Below, piece after piece: positions 5,313 through 5,521 of a stretch of DNA of 5,521 nucleotides. The translations under genes and the position numbers were made by a program. Source of the DNA: Planctomycetota bacterium (GTDB lineage: Bacteria; Planctomycetota; Phycisphaerae; WQYP01); NCBI GenBank assembly GCA_021828925.1, contig JAJZCT010000263.1, forward strand, positions 1-5,521, written 5' to 3'. The stretch's first letter is position 1. Every line of letters starts with the position of its first letter. The notes below the pieces were generated by a model. That model had not been told where the DNA came from, searched no databases, and saw only the letters and a program-made list of their open reading frames with translations.

Positions 5313-5403
5313 TCATTTATTATGCACAGCACGATACATTTCCTCCTATAAGGAAGAATACATCTTCACCGGAGGAATAAAGCGGCCCATGCGGGTTGTG
5401 AGG
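5313..5403. other. 91-base spacer between the inverted arms
   Basis: No convincing gene lies in this spacer. TTCCTCC (5340-5346) and GGAGGAA (5371-5377) form a 7-bp inverted pair almost exactly centred on the same axis as the large arms (5358.5 against 5358). Read outward, these give ribosome-binding-site-like AGGAGG on the minus strand and GGAGG on the plus strand, each followed by an ATG but only by very short ORFs (8 codons from 5339 minus, 15 codons from 5389 plus). Promoters for the two divergent gene copies would have to lie here or in the arms; no clear -35/-10 pair is seen. Confidence 0.5.
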
Positions 5404-5521
5404 GTGTTATTATTAAGGACTCCAGAATTTAATTGATTATTACGAGCAGAATTTTCCACAGTTGATGGCCAAGTCAAAATAGTGAGACGAAAATAATATG
5501 ATTAGGTTGGAAATCGCCAAA
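5404..5521. repeat. Right arm of the perfect 118-bp inverted repeat (cut by window end)
   Basis: This is the exact reverse complement of 5195-5312. Identity is still perfect at the last base, so the true repeat is at least 118 bp and continues beyond the window. It carries the leader and start of the second gene copy. Confidence 0.97.
5498..5521 (+). CDS. Start of a second, divergent copy of the 103-residue gene (partial)
   Basis: ATG 5498 opens MIRLEIAK, identical in DNA and protein to the first eight codons of the minus-strand gene at 5218. The leader upstream is the same, with an in-frame TGA at 5483-5485. Only 24 bases are inside the window, so whether the copy is full length, diverged or an assembly artefact cannot be decided. 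If real, the two copies are transcribed away from each other. Confidence 0.6.

Noticed and set aside
5239..5436. 65-codon plus-strand ORF starting TTG at 5239
   Set aside because: It runs through both inverted arms and the spacer, is Asn-rich from AT-rich sequence, has no ribosome binding site, and its N-terminal half also reads from the opposite arm by symmetry.

Overview
The window looks like part of a bacterial chromosome, most likely a planctomycete (Planctomycetota, perhaps Phycisphaerae-like). The main reason is the first complete gene, which joins tetratricopeptide repeats to a YggX-type Fe(II)-trafficking domain; I recall this architecture from planctomycetes. GreA, a TonB-type energy transducer and a YkuE/YaeI-like metallophosphoesterase are typical of a Gram-negative cell plan but do not fix the phylum. 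The assignment rests on recall and could not be tested here.

Layout. Bases 1-109 may hold the 3' end of an upstream gene, followed by about 390 bases with no convincing gene. From 504 to 3930 there are four co-directional plus-strand genes with gaps of 78, 63 and 73 bases: TPR-YggX protein, greA, TonB-like protein and metallophosphoesterase. They could form one operon, with a strong 7-bp hairpin between the third and fourth. Their products act in different processes (iron/redox handling, rescue of stalled RNA polymerase, envelope energy transduction, envelope-associated phosphoester hydrolysis), so co-transcription need not mean a shared pathway.

From 3931 to about 4764 there is no gene. This stretch is packed with repeats: a 149-bp-period tandem duplication with a 37-base identical hairpin core, several other hairpins, short word-like repeats, and a 99-bp element bounded by a perfect 16-bp inverted repeat. 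That element contains a diverged relative of the tandem-repeat core.

From about 4765 to the end the sequence changes character. A minus-strand gene for a 103-residue protein of unknown function (4907-5218) begins inside one arm of a perfect 118-bp inverted repeat (5195-5312 and 5404-5521, 91-base spacer, about 33% GC in the arm). The second arm runs off the window and contains the first eight codons of a second, divergent copy of the same gene. This is either a real inverted duplication or a fold-back assembly or amplification artefact, and it is the most striking feature here. I see no CRISPR array, tRNA, rRNA or transposase gene, and no defence system I can name.
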